Source: a virus
Length of the DNA stretch: 56,804 bases
Strand: one strand, 5' to 3'
Virus record (IMG/VR): IMGVR_UViG_3300035034_002337
Coordinates: 1 to 56,804 of that record
Shown here: positions 53,327-56,804 of the stretch, one piece after another
Layout: every line of letters starts with the position of its first letter
Numbering within the stretch: position 1 is the first letter of the stretch
Program-made: the position numbers and the translations under genes
The notes under the pieces: generated by a model
Told to the model about the DNA's origin: nothing
Database searches by the model: none
What the model saw: the letters and a program-made list of their open reading frames with translations, nothing else

Positions 53327-55076
53327 GGTTGAGTTCGTATTTAAAGTGACCACAGTCCCATATTCTATCATATCCATTCAGTTGCATATTTTGCCAACCA
53401 GTTAATTCATCATTAAACAATGGTAATTTCGTGTGTTGTACCGATTTTCTAAAGCTCAAACGATGAATTCGTCGTAGATACTGCTTTCTATGTATATAAT
53501 AAAAGCTCGGCGGAGTCTCCGCAATCCGAGTAAAATCTAGCGATTCGTACAATCCACCAAGACTGTATCGTCTATTTGCGTATGTCACTATACGTGCAGG
53601 GTTATATTGACGAATAAAAAACTTCAACAATTTTCCAGCAACTCCAATAGTTGCAACACTAGAACAGAACCTAGTAAGTTCTATCTTATCCAGTTGAGAG
53701 AAACGGCTTTGTGAAAACGTCATAACTGCTATTAACTCGTCATTAAAAAATGCCCCAAGATTATACTGTGAAGTTACATCTCCTTGTAGATGATGGCTAT
53801 CTAAAAAGATCGATTTTTGTTTAAATGAAACTTCTTTAACTTCACACTTTCTACCGAATATTCGGTTCTGCTTGATGAGTTTGCTTTGCAACATAGATTT
53901 CACTATGTCTTGTTTGAGCAACCACTCATCCTCAAAGATATGAATCAACTGTATATTTTGCTCTTCACAACGTAGGGTTTTAGACAAATGGTACGTTTTA
54001 TTCTTTTTCCCACCAAGCTCAGAGTGAAAGTAATTTCCGTTTAATTCAATCGCGACATTCAGCGAGGGAATGAAAAAATCCAACTCAAAGTTATTATTTA
54101 ACATTCGCCGATTGTTCCGTTGTATTTCTATGTTCGGTAGCAACTGCCTCAAGAAATCGAATAGTTCGTTTTCTGTTTTAGAGCGTATGGTTGGCTGTGG
54201 ATTACACGTTGGACATAGTGGGATATTTCCATCATCTAGGCTATCAGAGAATTCAATCTGACAATGGTTACATTTAAACCTATAGACCTCGCCAACGCCA
54301 TTACATTCGTGTAACGAGAATAACGGTATGATATGCTTACCTAAGCGACCAGAGGATAAATCACTATACAACGCAGTGAACTTTGCCTTTTTGTTCAACT
54401 GCTTCGATAACAATGTTTTACCGAACTGTGGATTGCCATACCGCTGATTTGTTGCTGCTTCAATTTTTTGTCGCGTTGTATTTGACGCGAACCCGATTCC
54501 ACCATGTCTTTTATGTTGAGTTTCTTTGCTTTGTAACTTTATTGATGGGGCACTCATCGGATTCTCCACACCATATCGAGATAAATTAGTTTGTGCGACA
54601 GCTTGTTTAAATTGCGTTGATTGTGAGGCATACTTAGTTCCAAACTTCCGTAAGCAAGACTTTTGAGATTTTTCCTGAAATGGTTTGTATTGGAATGGAT
54701 TTTCGACGTTGTACGTCATCAAATTCGTTTGTTTCACCTTTTCTTGAATCTCCGTTCGCTGTAACGGATTTTCTACTCCATATCGAGTTATATTTGTTTG
54801 CTTGATCTTGTTTTGTATAGCCTCACATTTTGTAGGGTTATCAACTCCATATTTAAGTTGAAAAGTTTCTTTCTTCTTCTTGGTAATGCAAGCTTGTGAT
54901 CTACAACAGTCGTTTTGATTTATGTTATTTCGCTTGCTGCGGTTATAGTTTACCGCAGTTGTTATATACGTGCTGTCACAGTAGTCACATTGAACAATCA
55001 ATTCTACGTTAGACCATTTGGTAATCGACGCAAACGCTATGTTGGAATGAATTTCAGTTTCTGGTTTTAATATCAT
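53319..55076 (-). CDS. Homing endonuclease, VSR-like (HE4)
   Basis: 585 residues, reversed. N-terminal Cys-rich segment (QCDYCDSTY, CCRSQAC), then at least five clear repeats (KYGVDNPTK, RYGVENPLQ, NVENPFQ, RYGVENPMS and others), zinc ribbon (CNHC ... CPTC), nuclease core (FELD, IELNGNYFHSE; IFEDEW near residue 377) and a C-terminal domain ending NGYDRIWDCGHFKYE. Its ATG overlaps the stop of HE5 (ATGA-type, 4 nt), so the two reversed endonucleases form an operon. Confidence 0.85.
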   Translation of the reverse strand: MILKPETEIHSNIAFASITKWSNVELIVQCDYCDSTYITTAVNYNRSKRNNINQNDCCRSQACITKKKKETFQLKYGVDNPTKCEAIQNKIKQTNITRYGVENPLQRTEIQEKVKQTNLMTYNVENPFQYKPFQEKSQKSCLRKFGTKYASQSTQFKQAVAQTNLSRYGVENPMSAPSIKLQSKETQHKRHGGIGFASNTTRQKIEAATNQRYGNPQFGKTLLSKQLNKKAKFTALYSDLSSGRLGKHIIPLFSLHECNGVGEVYRFKCNHCQIEFSDSLDDGNIPLCPTCNPQPTIRSKTENELFDFLRQLLPNIEIQRNNRRMLNNNFELDFFIPSLNVAIELNGNYFHSELGGKKNKTYHLSKTLRCEEQNIQLIHIFEDEWLLKQDIVKSMLQSKLIKQNRIFGRKCEVKEVSFKQKSIFLDSHHLQGDVTSQYNLGAFFNDELIAVMTFSQSRFSQLDKIELTRFCSSVATIGVAGKLLKFFIRQYNPARIVTYANRRYSLGGLYESLDFTRIAETPPSFYYIHRKQYLRRIHRLSFRKSVQHTKLPLFNDELTGWQNMQLNGYDRIWDCGHFKYELNLS

Positions 55077-56539
55077 ACAACCACCAGTTCGTATTTAAGG
55101 TGGCCACAGTCCCATATTCTATCATATCCGTTTAGTTGCATATTTTGCCATTCACTAAGTTCTGGATCAAACAGCTCAACCTTTGATGACATGACATGCT
55201 TTGCGTATTTAAAGCGATACTCACGTTCACAATATCTCTTATTTAAGAACCAGTAACTAGGACCAGTAGTTTTTGTTTGAGTAAATCCCAGTTGTTTGTA
55301 CAGATTGCCACAGCTAAACCTACGATCTGCATAGGTTTCTATTTTCTCAACTGAAAAGTTCTTAATAAAATACGCCAGCAATTTTCCCGCACCTCCAACC
55401 ACCTGACAGTTTGTTGCATATCGTGACAGTTCAAAAACTTGTTTATTCGACATGTTGTGTCGGTTTAGTGGAAGTCGAATGTTGCAGAACGTCATAACAG
55501 CTTGTAGCTCGTTCATATGAAATAGTCCGAGTTTAACGGACGATTTGTCGCTTCCTTGAATGTGATTGTTAGCTAGAAAGTCGTTTTTGATGTTTGTTGG
55601 AACTTCACGAACTTCACATTTCCGTGCAAAAACTCGGTTAGTAGAACTGCAAAGTAAACTACTCAGCTTTGCTTTCATAATGTCCTTCTTGGTTACCCAT
55701 TCATCTTCAAATATATGAAACAGTTGAACTCCCTTCTTCTCACAGCTGTTTGTTTTGTTTAAGTGGTAGTTTCTGTCTTTTTTCCCACTCAATTCTGAAT
55801 GCCAATACAAGCCATTAAACTCGATGGCAATGTTTTTGCCGGGAATGAAAATATCAATTTCGGTTGGACTTATCACTTGATAACTGTTTCTAATTACAGG
55901 GTTGCTGTAAATCGATATTATGAAATCATAAATCTCCTGTTCATATTTAGATGACACTGCCGCCGACTGAGTAGGAAAACATCCAAAACAACGAGGAATC
56001 CGTCCATTTGCTAGATGGTCGAAAAAGGTAGCTCCACAATCATTACATTTGAATTTGTATTCCGACGACCTTGAGTTATCAAGATATTGTTCTCTGGAAA
56101 ATAGTGGCGTTATATTAAACGGTAGCCGATTGCCAAAAATTATATCGGAATAAAACGCGGACTTTTGTGAACGCCGCTGTTTAGTTTTGACTGTATCATT
56201 TTGTGATGGGCTTATAGTTCCATATCTAACTAAGTTAGTTTGCTTAGTTTTTTCCTTAACCGCTTTAGTTTTTGAGGGAGTAGACTCTCCGTGATTTTGT
56301 ATGCAAGTATCTAACTTTTTCCGTTGAATGTCGGGCACCTTATTCACGAACTTGTTTCCGTAAATGTTCTCGCAGCTATTTAACATTTTCCGTTTAATGT
56401 TTTCGCTTCGCATTGGGTTATCCACTCCATGATTATCTAAGCACGTCTGCGTTTGTTTGTCGCGGATAATTTTGTTTTGTGATGGGCTATTTGCACCGTA
56501 TCGGTTGTTATTGGTATGTTGTGCTTTTCGCTTTGATAG
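55073..56539 (-). pseudogene. 5'-truncated homing endonuclease, VSR-like (HE5)
   Basis: The open frame runs from a stop at 56540-56542 down to 55073 (about 488 codons). Family similarity (RYGANSPSQ, NHGVDNPM repeats) continues right up to that stop, so the true N-terminus, including the Cys-rich segment that HE1-HE4 have, has been cut away. The breakpoint lies within about 10 nt of the TnpB 3' end. The first start-like codon is GTG 56425. The nuclease core (TEID, IEFNGLYWHSE, IFEDEW) and C-terminal domain (NGYDRIWDCGHLKYE) are intact, so a shortened protein could still be made. Confidence 0.75.
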
Positions 56540-56548
56540 TTACTAAAA

Positions 56549-56664
56549 GTTTTACGATCTGTTTCTTTTAGTTTTTTTGGTATGACGGACTATACGCTCG
56601 TCACCTACAGCACGACAAAAGAACCCAGTTCTATTATTTTGCTGTAGTCGTTGACCATCACCAA
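56549..56664. repeat. Right copy of end repeat (TnpB 3' end)
   Basis: Same orientation as 1-116, three mismatches. It begins within 10 nt of the point where HE5 similarity stops, so its left border is probably the element's insertion edge. Confidence 0.85.
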
Positions 56665-56804
56665 TTGATGATAGCCCCAAAGCAATATTCTTGGAAGCAT
56701 TTATGTCAGCATCAGCTGCAAAACTACAGCTAACGCAGTTAAAATTCTTTCCTTTTCTATTACTTTTCTGAACCCATCCACAATGGCTGCATCGCTGACT
56801 TGTA
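56552..56804 (-). CDS. tnpB: TnpB nuclease, C-terminal part (cut by window end)
   Basis: The visible 83 or so residues, read on the minus strand, show the TnpB zinc ribbon (RCSHCGW ... CVSC) and the last RuvC motif ADADINASKNIALG with its catalytic aspartate. TnpB is the RNA-guided nuclease of IS200/IS605-type elements and the ancestor of Cas12. The N-terminal part lies beyond the window. The stop codon is only about 8 nt from HE5 sequence, so very little room remains for a right end or guide-RNA tail outside the gene. Confidence 0.88.
   Translation of the reverse strand, partial: TSQRCSHCGWVQKSNRKGKNFNCVSCSFAADADINASKNIALGLSSIGDGQRLQQNNRTGFFCRAVGDERIVRHTKKTKRNRS

Noticed and set aside
1-56804. 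Direct terminal repeats marking a complete phage genome end
   Set aside because: The two copies differ at three positions, they encode TnpB rather than phage sequence, and the right copy is not at the very end of the window.
1-56804. Transfer RNA genes
   Set aside because: The gaps between genes are short and I saw no cloverleaf-like sequence or CCA end in them. A dedicated tRNA scan could overturn this.

Overview
This window is part of the genome of a contractile-tailed phage of the broad T4 superfamily. The evidence is a set of recognisable T4-type virion and packaging proteins: baseplate gp25 and gp6, a gp7-like protein, tail sheath gp18, large terminase gp17, portal gp20, prohead protease gp21, neck/tail-completion candidates, and a late sigma factor related to gp55. 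The sequence is AT-rich and most genes read on the + strand in tightly packed or overlapping runs. Major capsid protein, tail tube and replication genes are not seen, so the window is a fragment. The host cannot be read directly. A cargo gene for a secreted PEP-CTERM protein points to a Gram-negative exopolysaccharide-producing host such as Verrucomicrobiota or some Proteobacteria, and the split intein in the terminase resembles one known from a saline-lake metagenome (AceL-TerL), which suggests an aquatic setting.

Layout. 1-300: a TnpB C-terminal remnant, repeated at the far end of the window. 314-4481: HD hydrolase, membrane coiled-coil protein, peptide deformylase, small proteins and the late sigma factor. 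4508-21788: baseplate and tail-tip block (spike candidate, gp25, gp6, DNRLRE protein, very large gp7-like protein, beta-propeller/dockerin-like protein). 21788-25301: a GIY-YIG-like gene, then a reversed block with a beta-helix tail spike and PhoH. 25333-37298: packaging and head block. Here the terminase is fractured: its N-terminal half ends in a short N-intein, a free-standing homing endonuclease gene follows, and the C-terminal half begins with the C-intein and carries a second, contiguous intein. The portal gene has a third intein with an HNH domain. 37335-39869: a homing endonuclease and the PEP-CTERM cargo gene. 39994-47107: neck, ArdC-like metallopeptidase, tail completion and sheath. 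47216-53326: a third endonuclease and a set of unassigned, probably virion or prohead-core proteins. 53319-56804: two tandem reversed homing endonucleases, the second cut off at its 5' end by a TnpB gene fragment.

How it fits together. The sigma factor probably drives the virion genes. A directional motif reading TATTTAT on the gene's strand lies upstream of at least 16 genes. In eight of them it ends exactly 4 nt before the start codon and in one 5 nt before, which is where a -10-like late promoter would lie if the mRNA began at the ATG (leaderless). The selfish layer is heavy: three inteins, five related VSR-like (EDxHD-type) homing endonucleases, one GIY-YIG-like gene and TnpB fragments. 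Several non-selfish proteins begin with a short amphipathic helix containing I/L-x-E sites, a possible prohead-targeting signal cleaved by gp21. The ArdC-like antirestriction candidate is one of them, which suggests a protein packaged and ejected with the DNA.
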